Shown in pieces: positions 1-8,118 of a stretch of 64,000 nt of DNA. Numbering within the stretch: position 1 is the first letter of the stretch; each line of letters begins with the position of its first letter. The position numbers were made by a program, and so were the translations under genes. Location of the stretch: positions 248,001 through 312,000 of the forward strand of contig JAXLSZ010000004.1 of assembly GCA_046330315.1 (NCBI GenBank). Reading direction: 5' to 3'. This DNA comes from JAXLSZ01 sp046330315 (lineage in GTDB: Bacteria > Actinomycetota > Thermoleophilia > Solirubrobacterales > 70-9). The notes under the pieces were generated by a model. That model worked only from the letters and a program-made list of their open reading frames with translations, did not search any database and was not told the DNA's origin.

Positions 1-1145
1 TGCCGCCGTTCGCCGGCGGGGCGGTGGGGTTCTTCGGGTATGACCTGGTGCGCACGGTCGAGCCGCTGGGGGAGCCGAACCCCGACCCGCTCGGCCTCCC
101 CGACATGGCGCTGATGATCACCGACGTGATGCTCGCCTTCGACCACCTGCGCCACGAGCTGACCATCCTCGCCTGCGCCTTCGCCGACGACGAGGGCGGG
201 ATCGACGCCGCCTACGCGCGGGCGGCCGAGGCGATCGCCGACGTGCGGCGCCGGCTGCGGGCCCCGGTCCCTGCCCCCGAGCGCCCCGCGGTCTCCGAGC
301 CCCCGCGGTTCGGCTCGAACATGACCCGGGAGGAGTTCGAGGCAGCGGTGAAGCGGATCATCCGCTACATCCGCGCCGGCGACGCCTTCCAGGTGGTCCC
401 CTCGCAGCGGTTCTCCGCCGACTCCCCGGTCCGGCCCTTCTCGGTCTATCGCGGGCTGCGCGCCGTCAACCCCTCCCCCTACATGTACTTCCTCGAGTTC
501 GGCGACTTCCAGCTCGCCGGGGCATCGCCCGAGCCCCTGGTCAAGATCCAGGGCAGGCGGGTCGAGACGAGGCCGATCGCGGGCACCTACCCGCGCGGCG
601 AGAGCGAGGACGCCGACCGCCGCCTCGCCGAGCGGCTGGTCAGCGACCCCAAGGAGCGGGCCGAGCACGTGATGCTCGTGGACCTCAGCCGCAACGATCT
701 GGGCCGGGTCTGCGAGTACGGCAGCGTCAGCGTGGACGAGCTGATGGTGGTGGAGACCTACTCGCACGTCCTGCACATCGTCAGCCAGGTCTCGGGAACC
801 CTCCGGGAGGGGATCGGGGCGATGGATGTGCTGCGCTCGGCGCTGCCCGCCGGGACCCTCTCCGGCGCGCCCAAGGTCCGCGCGATGCAGATCATCGACG
901 AGCTCGAGCCCCACAAGCGCTGCTCCTACGGCGGCGCGATCGGCTACCTCTCCTGGAACGGCGACCTCGACACCGCGATCCACATCCGCACGGTCGTGGT
1001 CAAGGACGGCAGGGTCCACGTCCAGGCCGGTGGCGGCACCGTCGCCGAGGCGAAACCCGCCTACGAGTTCAACGAGTCGGTCAACAAGGCCAAGGCAGTC
1101 TTCCGCGCGGTCGAGATGGCCTGCGCCCAGCCCGAGTGGGAATGA
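1..1145 (+). CDS. trpE: Anthranilate synthase component I, 5' truncated by window edge
   Basis: Chorismate-binding large subunit, which makes anthranilate from chorismate using ammonia from TrpG; first step of tryptophan synthesis, cytoplasmic. The frame is already open at base 3 and reads the family motif PPFAGGAVGFFGYD, so the true start lies upstream of the window. The internal GTG at 24 is not the start. Conserved C-terminal catalytic blocks are visible: IAGTYPRG, DLSRNDLGRV, LPAGTLSGAPKVRAM and VQAGGGTVAEAKPAYE. Only the N-terminal part with the feedback-binding region is missing. trpG follows 7 bases after the stop, so the two subunits are co-transcribed. Confidence 0.95.
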   Translation, partial: PPFAGGAVGFFGYDLVRTVEPLGEPNPDPLGLPDMALMITDVMLAFDHLRHELTILACAFADDEGGIDAAYARAAEAIADVRRRLRAPVPAPERPAVSEPPRFGSNMTREEFEAAVKRIIRYIRAGDAFQVVPSQRFSADSPVRPFSVYRGLRAVNPSPYMYFLEFGDFQLAGASPEPLVKIQGRRVETRPIAGTYPRGESEDADRRLAERLVSDPKERAEHVMLVDLSRNDLGRVCEYGSVSVDELMVVETYSHVLHIVSQVSGTLREGIGAMDVLRSALPAGTLSGAPKVRAMQIIDELEPHKRCSYGGAIGYLSWNGDLDTAIHIRTVVVKDGRVHVQAGGGTVAEAKPAYEFNESVNKAKAVFRAVEMACAQPEWE

Positions 1146-1152
1146 GGCGGGC

Positions 1153-1722
1153 GTGAGGGTCCTGGTCGTGGACAACTACGACTCCTTCACCTACAACCTC
1201 GTCCAGTACCTGGGCGAGCTCGGGGCGGAGATCGAGGTGGTGCGCAACGACCGCGCCACCGTCGAGGGGCTGCTCGACCGCCGGCCGGGGCGCCTTGTCG
1301 TCTCCCCGGGGCCGTGCACGCCCGCCGAGGCCGGCATCTCGGTCGGGGCGGTCCGACGGTTCGCCGAGGCCGGCATCCCGGTGCTCGGCGTCTGCCTCGG
1401 GCACCAGTCGCTGGTCGAGGCCTTCGGCGGCCGGGTGATCCAGGGCGAGCCGGTGCACGGCAAGGACGCCGAGGTCAGCCACGACGGGCGCACGGTCTAT
1501 TCGGGCCTGCCCAGTCCGTTCGTCGCCGGCCGCTACCACTCGCTTGTCGCCGACCCGGACGCCATCCCCGGCTGCCTGGAGGTCAGCGCCACCCACGAAG
1601 ACGTCGTCATGGGCGTCCGTCATCGCGACCTGCCGGCCGAGGGCGTCCAGTTCCACCCCGAATCGGTGCTCACCCCGCTGGGCAAGCGGCTTCTCGCGAA
1701 CTTTCTCGCCGGGGGCTCCTGA
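1153..1722 (+). CDS. trpG: Anthranilate synthase component II, glutamine amidotransferase
   Basis: Class I glutamine amidotransferase of 189 aa that releases ammonia from glutamine for TrpE. GTG start chosen because the product then begins RVLVVDNYDSFTYNL, the canonical N-terminus. The triad is intact: Cys81 in GVCLGHQ, His168 and Glu170 in QFHPES. The oxyanion-strand motif SPGPCTPAEAG is present. It is separate from TrpE rather than fused. The gap to trpD (148 bp) carries a 26-bp tandem duplication and a -10 box. A homologous PabA role is possible, but the trp context makes TrpG the natural call. Confidence 0.95.
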   Translation: MRVLVVDNYDSFTYNLVQYLGELGAEIEVVRNDRATVEGLLDRRPGRLVVSPGPCTPAEAGISVGAVRRFAEAGIPVLGVCLGHQSLVEAFGGRVIQGEPVHGKDAEVSHDGRTVYSGLPSPFVAGRYHSLVADPDAIPGCLEVSATHEDVVMGVRHRDLPAEGVQFHPESVLTPLGKRLLANFLAGGS

Positions 1723-1740
1723 CCGGGTCGGCACGTTCGT

Positions 1741-1790
1741 CGCCCGTCGCCCGCGGATCCCGGTCTCGCCCGTCGCCCGCGGATCCCGGT
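1741..1790. repeat. 26-bp tandem duplication between trpG and trpD
   Basis: A 24-base block (CGCCCGTCGCCCGCGGATCC then CGGT) occurs at 1741-1764 and again at 1767-1790, a period of 26. It lies outside both genes, just upstream of the trpD promoter. No protein or RNA role is apparent. Confidence 0.8.
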
Positions 1791-1857
1791 TCTATCCTTG
1801 GCACCGGTGGAACGTCCCATCAACCTCTCCGTTCCCGTATCGGGATCCGGAAGCCCC

Positions 1858-1863
1858 TAGCAT
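1858..1863 (+). promoter_or_regulatory. -10 box of a leaderless trpD promoter
   Basis: TAGCAT ends 7 bases before the trpD ATG at 1871, so transcription would begin on the start codon. No Shine-Dalgarno sequence is visible. This suggests trpD can be transcribed independently of trpEG. Confidence 0.45.
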
Positions 1864-1870
1864 CGGCCCG

Positions 1871-2899
1871 ATGCCCAACGACGTCCTCACCAGGGCGATA
1901 GACGCGGTCTGCGAAGGCGACCACCTCACCGCCGACCATGCATCCGCCGTGCTGGCGGAAGTCATGGAGGGCCGCGCCGGCGAGGTCCAGGCCGGCGCCT
2001 TCCTGGTGGCGCTGCGCGCCAAGGGCGAGACCGTCCCCGAGCTGGTCGGCCTGGCGCGAACGATGCGCTCGCTCGCCACCCCGGTGATGGCGCGCCGAGG
2101 CGACCTCCTCGACACGGCCGGCACCGGCGGCGGCCCCTCGACCTTCAATGTCTCCACCGCGGCGGGGCTGGTCGCTGCGGGCGCGGGTTGCGCGGTCGCC
2201 AAGCACGGCAACCGCTCGAGCACGAGCCGCTGCGGCTCCGCGGACCTCCTGGAGGCGCTGGGCATCGCCATCGACCTGGACCCCGAGGCGGTGGCCCGCT
2301 GCATCGAGGAGGTCGGCTTCGGCTTCATGTTCGCTCCCCGCCACCACACCGCGATGGCCCACGTGGCCCCCGTGCGCCGCGAGCTCGCGGTGCGGACGAT
2401 CTTCAACTTCCTGGGGCCGCTGACCAACCCCGCCGCCGCCGGCAGGCAGCTCGTCGGCGTGTCCGACCGCCGCTATCAGGAGACCATGGCCGAAGCGCTG
2501 GTCGGGCTGGGTGCCGAGAGAGCGATGGTCGTCTCGGCCGACGACGGGCTGGACGAGCTCTCCATCTCTGGGCGCACGAGGGTGGTCGAGGTGCGGGACG
2601 GCCGCACCGAGGAGTGGTTCACCGAGCCCGGCGCGCACGGGCTCTCCCGGGCCGGGCTCGCCGAGGTGGCGGGGGGGAGCCCCGAGGAGAACGCGGCCGT
2701 CGTCCAGCGGGTACTCGAGGGAGAGAAGGGCCCGGCCCTGGACCTCGTCCTGCTCAACGCCGGCGCGGCCATCTGCCTGGGTGGCAGGGCCTCCGGGCTC
2801 CAGGAGGGCGTGGCCGCCGCCCGCGCCGCGATCGAGTCGGGCGCCGCCGGGCGGGTCCTCGAGGAGTTGCGCGAGCTGACCGGTCGCCTTGCATCCTGA
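1871..2899 (+). CDS. trpD: Anthranilate phosphoribosyltransferase
   Basis: Transfers phosphoribosyl from PRPP to anthranilate; cytoplasmic, 342 aa, normal length. ATG chosen because the product then starts MPNDVLTRAIDAVCEGDHL, the typical N-terminal helix; the open frame runs further upstream without homology-like sequence. The PRPP-binding glycine loop DTAGTGGGPSTFNVST, the motif KHGNRSSTSRCGSADLLEALG and the FMFAPRHHTAM segment are all present. A leaderless promoter sits directly upstream. trpC follows after 49 bp. Confidence 0.96.
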   Translation: MPNDVLTRAIDAVCEGDHLTADHASAVLAEVMEGRAGEVQAGAFLVALRAKGETVPELVGLARTMRSLATPVMARRGDLLDTAGTGGGPSTFNVSTAAGLVAAGAGCAVAKHGNRSSTSRCGSADLLEALGIAIDLDPEAVARCIEEVGFGFMFAPRHHTAMAHVAPVRRELAVRTIFNFLGPLTNPAAAGRQLVGVSDRRYQETMAEALVGLGAERAMVVSADDGLDELSISGRTRVVEVRDGRTEEWFTEPGAHGLSRAGLAEVAGGSPEENAAVVQRVLEGEKGPALDLVLLNAGAAICLGGRASGLQEGVAAARAAIESGAAGRVLEELRELTGRLAS

Positions 2900-2948
2900 G
2901 GAGGGCCTCTCCAGGCGAATCGGGCATCGCTAGGGTTCGGGGTCGAAA

Positions 2949-3755
2949 GTGGGAATGCTGGAGCAACTGATCTCCGCGGCCCGGGAGGGGGTCGAGCGTC
3001 GCCGCCGGGAGGTCCCCCAGGCAGAACTCGAGAGCCGCCTGGACTCGCGCGAGGAGGGCAGGCCGTTCAAGGAGGCGCTGGCCCGCCCGGGCCTCTCGCT
3101 GATCGCCGAGTTCAAGCGCCGGTCGCCGAGCGCGGGGGACATCGCCCCCGACCGGGAGCTGGCCGCCCAGGTGGGGGCCTACGAGCGCGGCGGCGCGGCG
3201 GCGGTCTCGGTGCTGACGGACGAGGCCCACTTCGGCGGCTCCCTCGAGGACCTCGGGATCGCACGGTCGGCCTGCGGCCTGCCGATCATGCGAAAGGACT
3301 TCGTGGTGGACCCCTACCAGCTCTACGAGGCGGCCACCGGCGGGGCGGACGCGGTCCTGCTGATCGCCACCGCCCTGGGCGAGGCGATGCTCGGGCGGCT
3401 GCTCGCGGAGACCGCCGCCCTCGACCTCGACTGCGTGGTCGAGGTCCACGACAACGAGGACCTCGGGCGGGCCCTCGGGCAGGGCGCCGAGGTGATCGGG
3501 ATCAACAACCGCGACCTCGACACCGGCGAGGTGGACATCGGCACCACCTACGAGATGATGCCCGACGTCCCGGCCGGCAGGACGGTCGTCGCCGAGAGCG
3601 GCATCTCCAGTCGCATCGAGCTCGAGGAGCTCGAGCGGGTCGGGGTGGACGCGGTGCTGATCGGCGAGGCGCTGATGAGGTCGCCCGACGCGGAGACGAT
3701 GGCCCGCGAGCTGAGCGGGGTCGAGGCGGGCACCAACGAGCACCAGCTTCCCTGA
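2949..3755 (+). CDS. trpC: Indole-3-glycerol-phosphate synthase
   Basis: TIM-barrel enzyme closing the pyrrole ring of indole from CdRP, 268 aa and monofunctional (no TrpF domain fused). Landmarks are AEFKRRSPSAG (active-site Lys), LRKDF-type IMRKDFVVDPYQ, GINNRDLDT and VAESGI. The start is GTG 2949 or ATG 2955; neither has a Shine-Dalgarno sequence. TAGGGT at 2931-2936 is a possible -10 box 12 bases before GTG. The next trp gene is displaced by an HtrA protease gene. Confidence 0.95.
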   Translation: MGMLEQLISAAREGVERRRREVPQAELESRLDSREEGRPFKEALARPGLSLIAEFKRRSPSAGDIAPDRELAAQVGAYERGGAAAVSVLTDEAHFGGSLEDLGIARSACGLPIMRKDFVVDPYQLYEAATGGADAVLLIATALGEAMLGRLLAETAALDLDCVVEVHDNEDLGRALGQGAEVIGINNRDLDTGEVDIGTTYEMMPDVPAGRTVVAESGISSRIELEELERVGVDAVLIGEALMRSPDAETMARELSGVEAGTNEHQLP

Positions 3756-3870
3756 ACAGGCCCGTGGACCGGCCTCGCACGCCTGAGCGGCCCGGACCGC
3801 CGGCGGCCTTTAGGAACTCTTTCGGGGCCGTTTAGGGAGGACTCAGGGCTGATCCGCATCATGCCCGGCG
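3756..3870. other. Gap upstream of htrA with paired TTTAGG boxes
   Basis: TTTAGG occurs at 3809-3814 and 3831-3836, 22 bases apart (two helical turns), in 115 bp between trpC and the HtrA gene. It could be an operator or just promoter sequence for the protease gene. No RNA gene is seen. Confidence 0.25.
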
Positions 3871-5073
3871 ATGGCAAGGGCAAGGCGATTCCTGGGCTCC
3901 TCGTTCGGCGCCGCCCTGGTGGGCGGGGCGGTCGTCGCCCTGTTCGGATGGGTGGCGATCGCCTCGGGGTGGATCCGCTCCGGCGGCGACACCACGACGA
4001 TCGCGGCCGCGCCGCTGGCGGCGCCGGTCGCCGACAGCCAGGGCTCGGGCCCCGGCGACACGGTCAACGCGATCTACCGCCGCGACGGGCAGGGGGTCGC
4101 CTTCATCCAGGCCGAGAAGCCCAGCCGCTCGGTCTCTCCCTTCGACCCGTTCGGCGGCGGTGGCGGTGGCGTCGCCACCGGCTCGGGATTCGTCGTCGAC
4201 AGTGACGGCCACATCCTCACAAACAACCACGTCGTCTCGGGCGCCAAGCACATTCAGGTCAAGCTCGGCGACTCCGAGACTACCTACGACGCCGAGGTGG
4301 TCGGAACCGATCCCGCCACCGACCTCGCGCTGTTGAGGATCGACGCTCCCTCCGACCAGCTCCACCCGCTCGCGCTCGGCGACTCCTCGACCGTCAAGGT
4401 CGGCGCTCCGGTGGTCGCGATCGGCAACCCCTTCGGTCTCGACCGGACGGTGACGAGCGGCATCGTCTCGGCCCTGCAACGCCAGATCCAGGCGCCCAAC
4501 GGCTTCGCGATCTCCAACGTGATCCAGACCGACGCCGCGATCAACCCCGGCAACTCGGGCGGCCCGCTGATCGACGCCGCGGGCCAGGTGATCGGGATCA
4601 ACTCCCAGATCGAGACCGCCGGTGGCGGCCAGGGCAACGTCGGCATCGGCTTCGCGATCCCGATCAACACGGCGCGAGACGTGATCCACCAGCTCGAGAC
4701 CAGCGGCGAGGTCAAGCACGCCTACCTCGGGATCACCGGCACCTCGATCAACCCCGAGCTGGCCAGGGCCGTCAATCTCTCCACCGACTCCGGCGTCCTC
4801 GTGCAGGACGTAGTCAAGGGCGGCCCCGCCGACCGCGCCGGGGTCCAGGGCGGCACCACCTCCGCGACGATCGGCGGAGCGAGCCTGAAGCTCGGCGGGG
4901 ACGTGATCACGCAGATCGACGGCAGGAAGGTCACCTCGATGGACGAGGTCATCAACTTCGTGAACTCCGCGAAGCCGGGCGACACCGCCCAGCTCACCCT
5001 GGATCGCGACGGATCGGCCCGCACCGTCACCGTGACCCTCGGGGACAGGCCCGCCTCCGTGCAGCCGCAGTAG
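3871..5073 (+). CDS. HtrA/DegP-family membrane-anchored serine protease
   Basis: Envelope quality-control protease of 400 aa. Residues 12-33 form one hydrophobic anchor, followed by a Gly-rich linker and a trypsin-like domain. The triad is complete: His120 in LTNNHVVSG, Asp151 in TDLALLRID and Ser229 in NPGNSGGPLID. A C-terminal PDZ domain (about 285-395) holds YLGITG and GPADRAGVQGG. It acts outside the membrane. The gene is placed between trpC and trpF, in the same direction, so it may share readthrough transcription although its role has no obvious tie to tryptophan. An ATG at 3861 lies in another frame and gives no recognisable protein. Confidence 0.92.
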   Translation: MARARRFLGSSFGAALVGGAVVALFGWVAIASGWIRSGGDTTTIAAAPLAAPVADSQGSGPGDTVNAIYRRDGQGVAFIQAEKPSRSVSPFDPFGGGGGGVATGSGFVVDSDGHILTNNHVVSGAKHIQVKLGDSETTYDAEVVGTDPATDLALLRIDAPSDQLHPLALGDSSTVKVGAPVVAIGNPFGLDRTVTSGIVSALQRQIQAPNGFAISNVIQTDAAINPGNSGGPLIDAAGQVIGINSQIETAGGGQGNVGIGFAIPINTARDVIHQLETSGEVKHAYLGITGTSINPELARAVNLSTDSGVLVQDVVKGGPADRAGVQGGTTSATIGGASLKLGGDVITQIDGRKVTSMDEVINFVNSAKPGDTAQLTLDRDGSARTVTVTLGDRPASVQPQ

Positions 5074-5106
5074 CCCCGCGCCGGGCGCCGGCACCGGACG
5101 CTCCCC

Positions 5107-5112
5107 TACCCT
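5107..5112 (+). promoter_or_regulatory. -10 box of a leaderless trpF promoter
   Basis: TACCCT ends 7 bases before the trpF GTG at 5120. The spacing matches the other leaderless starts in the window. It would give trpFBA its own transcript after the inserted protease gene. Confidence 0.45.
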
Positions 5113-5119
5113 TGACCGC

Positions 5120-5755
5120 GTGCGGGTGAAGATCTGCGGCATCACCAGCTTCGAGGACGCGGCCCGGGCGGCCGACCTCGGCGCCTGGGCGGTCGGCCTG
5201 GTCCACCACCGCGAGAGCCCACGCCACTGCGAGCCCGCGGTCGCGGCCCGCATCGGCGCCGCCTTCAGGAGGCGTTGCGAGGTCGCCGGGGTGTTCGTCA
5301 ACCCGACCCTGGGCGAGGTGGCCCGGGCGGTGGAGGACGCCGGTCTCACCATCGTGCAGCTGAACGGCGAGGAGGGCCCCCATTTCTGCGCCGAGGTGGC
5401 GCGGCGGACCGGCGCGAAGGTCGCCAAGGCGATCCACGTCGCCAGCGGCGCCGACCTGCAGGCCGCCGAGCCCTACGCCACCGACTTCCACCTCTTCGAC
5501 GCGCGCCACGGCCGGCTGCGGGGCGGCACCGGGAGGACTTTCGACTGGGAGCTGCTGCGGACCCGCCGCTCCGAGGTCCCGGCGATCGTCGCCGGGGGTC
5601 TGCGTCCCGGGAACGTGGGAGCGGCGATCGAGGTGACCTCGCCCTTCGCGGTGGACGTCGCGAGCGGCGTGGAGTCGTCCCCGGGCCGCAAGGACCCCGA
5701 GCTGCTTGCGGCCTTCTTCGAGGCCGCCGGGGCGGCGAGCGCGGCGACGGCGTGA
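5120..5755 (+). CDS. trpF: Phosphoribosylanthranilate isomerase
   Basis: Amadori isomerase converting PRA to CdRP, (beta/alpha)8 barrel, 211 aa. The N-terminus VKICGIT holds the catalytic Cys. FVNPTL, IVQLNGEE (usual form QLHG) and the phosphate-binding VAGGLRPGNV and VDVASGVE segments follow. GTG start; its stop TGA overlaps the trpB GTG (GTGA), implying translational coupling. A dedicated trpF is notable because many Actinobacteria (Mycobacterium, Streptomyces) lack it and use bifunctional PriA. Confidence 0.93.
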   Translation: MRVKICGITSFEDAARAADLGAWAVGLVHHRESPRHCEPAVAARIGAAFRRRCEVAGVFVNPTLGEVARAVEDAGLTIVQLNGEEGPHFCAEVARRTGAKVAKAIHVASGADLQAAEPYATDFHLFDARHGRLRGGTGRTFDWELLRTRRSEVPAIVAGGLRPGNVGAAIEVTSPFAVDVASGVESSPGRKDPELLAAFFEAAGAASAATA

Positions 5756-6924
5756 GCACCCGGGCCCCCGAGCGCTTCGGCCCCTACGGGGGCCGCTACG
5801 TCCCCGAGACCCTGATCCCTGCCCTGGACCAGCTCACCGAGGCATGGTCGGAAGCAAGCGCGGACGAGGCGTTCACTTCGCGCCTTGAGGCGCTGCGCCG
5901 GGACTTCATCGGTCGCCCGACGCCGCTCTACCGGGCGGAGCGGCTTTCCGAGAGGGTCGGCCGCACGGTCCACCTGAAGCGCGAGGACCTCGCCCACACC
6001 GGGGCGCACAAGATCAACAACGCCGTCGGCCAGGCCCTGCTCGCCCAGAGGATGGGCAAGCCGAGGATCATCGCGGAGACCGGAGCGGGCCAGCACGGCG
6101 TGGCGGCGGCGACCGCGGCGGCGCTGCTCGGCCTGGAGTGCGTCGTCTACATGGGCACCGAAGACATCAGGCGTCAATCCCCCAACGTCGAGCGCATGCG
6201 TCTGCTCGGCGCCGAGGTGGTGCCGGTGGACGCTGGCGCCCGCACCCTCAAGGAGGCGGTCAGCGCGGCGATACGCGACTGGGTCGCGAACGTCGCCACC
6301 ACGCACTACGTGATCGGCTCGGTGGTCGGGCCGGCGCCCTTTCCGGCGCTCGTCCGCGACCTGCAGAGGGTGATCGGAGACGAGGCGCGCGCGCAGGCGC
6401 TGGAGGCCGAGGGGCGCCTGCCCGATCGGGTGATCGCCTGCGTGGGCGGGGGCTCCAACGCGATCGGGACCTTCGCGGCCTTCCTCGACGAACCCGGGGT
6501 CGAGCTGATCGGGGTCGAGGCCGCCGGCGAGGGGATCTCCAGCGGTCGCCACGGCGCCTCGCTCGAGGCGGGACGGACCGGGGTCCTGCACGGAGCGCTC
6601 TCGGCGGTGATCAGCGACGAGCAGGGCCAGATCCTCGAGGCCCACTCGGTCTCGGCGGGCCTCGACTACCCGGGGGTCGGGCCCGAGCACGCCCACCTGC
6701 GCGACACCGGCCGGGCCCGCTACGTCTCCGTCGAGGACGCCGCCGCGCTCGCCGCCTTCCGCGAGGTCTGCCGCCTGGAGGGGATCATCCCGGCCCTGGA
6801 GCCCTCCCACGCGATCGCCTGGCTGCTTGACAACCCGGGCTCCGGCGAGGGCTTTGACCTGCTCACCCTCTCCGGGCGCGGTGACAAGGATCTCGCCGAG
6901 GTGCTGGAGCACTCAGGTGCCTGA
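5752..6924 (+). CDS. trpB: Tryptophan synthase beta chain
   Basis: PLP enzyme joining indole and serine to tryptophan, 390 aa. GTG start overlaps the trpF stop by 4 bases and gives the standard N-terminus ending FGPYGGRYVPETL. The PLP lysine is Lys87 in HTGAHKINN. Further marks are ETGAGQHGVA, the phosphate-binding GGGSNAIG and LDYPGVGPEH. It belongs to the classical TrpB1 type that pairs with TrpA. The 3' end overlaps trpA by 8 bases. Confidence 0.96.
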   Translation: MSTRAPERFGPYGGRYVPETLIPALDQLTEAWSEASADEAFTSRLEALRRDFIGRPTPLYRAERLSERVGRTVHLKREDLAHTGAHKINNAVGQALLAQRMGKPRIIAETGAGQHGVAAATAAALLGLECVVYMGTEDIRRQSPNVERMRLLGAEVVPVDAGARTLKEAVSAAIRDWVANVATTHYVIGSVVGPAPFPALVRDLQRVIGDEARAQALEAEGRLPDRVIACVGGGSNAIGTFAAFLDEPGVELIGVEAAGEGISSGRHGASLEAGRTGVLHGALSAVISDEQGQILEAHSVSAGLDYPGVGPEHAHLRDTGRARYVSVEDAAALAAFREVCRLEGIIPALEPSHAIAWLLDNPGSGEGFDLLTLSGRGDKDLAEVLEHSGA

Positions 6925-7771
6925 TCCGGAGACAACTGCCCGGCATCTCCGGCGCTCCGCGTCCGGGGATGCCGGGGTTTCCGGCGGGATCGCGGAGGCG
7001 TTCGCGGCGGCGCGGGCCGAGCGGAGGGCCGCCCTGATGCCCTACATGATGGGCGGGTTCCCCGACCGGGAGACGAGCCTCGCCGTGGCCGAGGCCTACG
7101 CCGAGGGCGCCGACCTGATCGAGCTCGGCGTCCCATTCTCCGACCCGCTCGCCGACGGGCCGGTGATCCACGCCGCCGCGACCACTGCCCTGGCGGCCGG
7201 AGCGACACTGGAAACGGTGCTGGAGACCTGTACCGCGGTCGCCGGCCGGGTCCCGGTCGTGCTGATGGTCTACTCGAACATGGTGATCGGCGGCGGCGGG
7301 CCGGAGGCATTCGCGGCGGCGGCCGCCGGGGCCGGAGCCTCCGGGGTGATCGTCCCCGACCTGCCACTCGGCGAGGCCGACGACGTGCGCGCCGCGCTGG
7401 CCGCGGCCGGCCTGGACTGCGTCCCGCTGCTCGCGCCGACGACGACGCCCGAGCGCCGCGAGAAGATCTGCCGCTCGGCGAGCGGCTTCCTCTACCTCGT
7501 TTCCGACGTCGGCACCACCGGCGAGCGGGGCGAGCTTCCCGCCGACCTCTCGCGGCTGGTCGAGCAGGCGCGGGATGTCTCGCCGGTCCCGGTGGCGGTC
7601 GGCTTCGGGATCGGCACCCCCGAGCAGGCCGCCGAGGTCGCCCGCCACGCCGACGGGGTGATCATCGGCAGCAGGCTGGTGCGCATGGTCGGCGAGGCCG
7701 CGGACCCGAAGGAGGCCGCGGCGGCCGTCTCGGGCTTCCTGCGCGAGACGCGCGACGCCATCGCAGGCTAG
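6917..7771 (+). CDS. trpA: Tryptophan synthase alpha chain
   Basis: Cleaves indole-3-glycerol phosphate to indole, which is channelled to TrpB; 284 aa. GTG 6917 is the only reasonable start ahead of the conserved LMPYMMGGFPD block and lies inside the end of trpB. The catalytic Glu69 is in IELGVPFSDPLADGPVI. GVIVPDLP and the phosphate site VGFGIGTPEQ are present. About 30 extra N-terminal residues precede the barrel. It closes the trp cluster. Confidence 0.95.
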   Translation: MPDPETTARHLRRSASGDAGVSGGIAEAFAAARAERRAALMPYMMGGFPDRETSLAVAEAYAEGADLIELGVPFSDPLADGPVIHAAATTALAAGATLETVLETCTAVAGRVPVVLMVYSNMVIGGGGPEAFAAAAAGAGASGVIVPDLPLGEADDVRAALAAAGLDCVPLLAPTTTPERREKICRSASGFLYLVSDVGTTGERGELPADLSRLVEQARDVSPVPVAVGFGIGTPEQAAEVARHADGVIIGSRLVRMVGEAADPKEAAAAVSGFLRETRDAIAG

Positions 7772-7774
7772 GAT
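7769..7774 (+). promoter_or_regulatory. -10 box of a leaderless promoter for the 53-aa protein
   Basis: TAGGAT overlaps the trpA stop (TAG at 7769-7771) and ends 7 bases before ATG 7782. Confidence 0.45.
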
Positions 7775-7781
7775 TGCGCGC

Positions 7782-7943
7782 ATGGGACTCGTCGTCAGCC
7801 TCTTCCTGGCGCTCGCCGCCGCGACGCTCTCCTACTCGATCGGCCAGGGCGGCCCGGTCGCCGGGCTGGTCTTCGTCTCGGTCCTCTTCATCGGTGCGGC
7901 GCTGCGGGTCAGCAAGCCCCTGATCGACAAGCTCAAGCCCTAG
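7782..7943 (+). CDS. Small two-helix membrane protein
   Basis: 53 aa beginning MGLVVSLFLALAAATLSYSI, too short for usual gene calls. Two hydrophobic segments (about 2-18 and 25-42) end in a short basic tail, KPLIDKLKP. Third codon positions are strongly G/C as in neighbouring genes. The start is supported by a -10 box at exactly the leaderless distance. No family is recognised; an integral membrane location is predicted. The 175 bp that follow contain only short imperfect repeats of GCACGGCCACCG and GGCACGACCGCG. Confidence 0.6.
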   Translation: MGLVVSLFLALAAATLSYSIGQGGPVAGLVFVSVLFIGAALRVSKPLIDKLKP

Positions 7944-8105
7944 GCACGGCCACCGCAGACCCCGAGCACGGCCACCGCGGGCCGCGGGCACGACCGCGTG
8001 GGGGCGATCCGCCGCGACGAGTTGCGGCCCGGCGGCCGGCCCGCGCGAGCCTCCCGGTGGCGGGGTCGCTCCTCTCCGGGCCTGGCACAACCGGGCCGGC
8101 GCTGG

Positions 8106-8111
8106 AAGAAT
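8106..8111 (+). promoter_or_regulatory. Possible -10 box of the pfk gene
   Basis: AAGAAT ends 7 bases before ATG 8119. It lacks the first T of TANNNT but has the window's standard leaderless spacing, and no ribosome-binding site is present. Confidence 0.3.
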
Positions 8112-8118
8112 TGGGCCA

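Noticed and set aside
3861..4205. Alternative frame from ATG 3861 in front of the protease gene
   Set aside because: Arg/Gly-rich shadow translation with no family features; the HtrA frame from 3871 is complete with anchor and triad.
4882..4900. Match to the repeated palindrome arm (CCTGAAGCTCGGCGGGG) inside htrA
   Set aside because: It encodes part of the PDZ domain, has no inverted partner and is best seen as chance.
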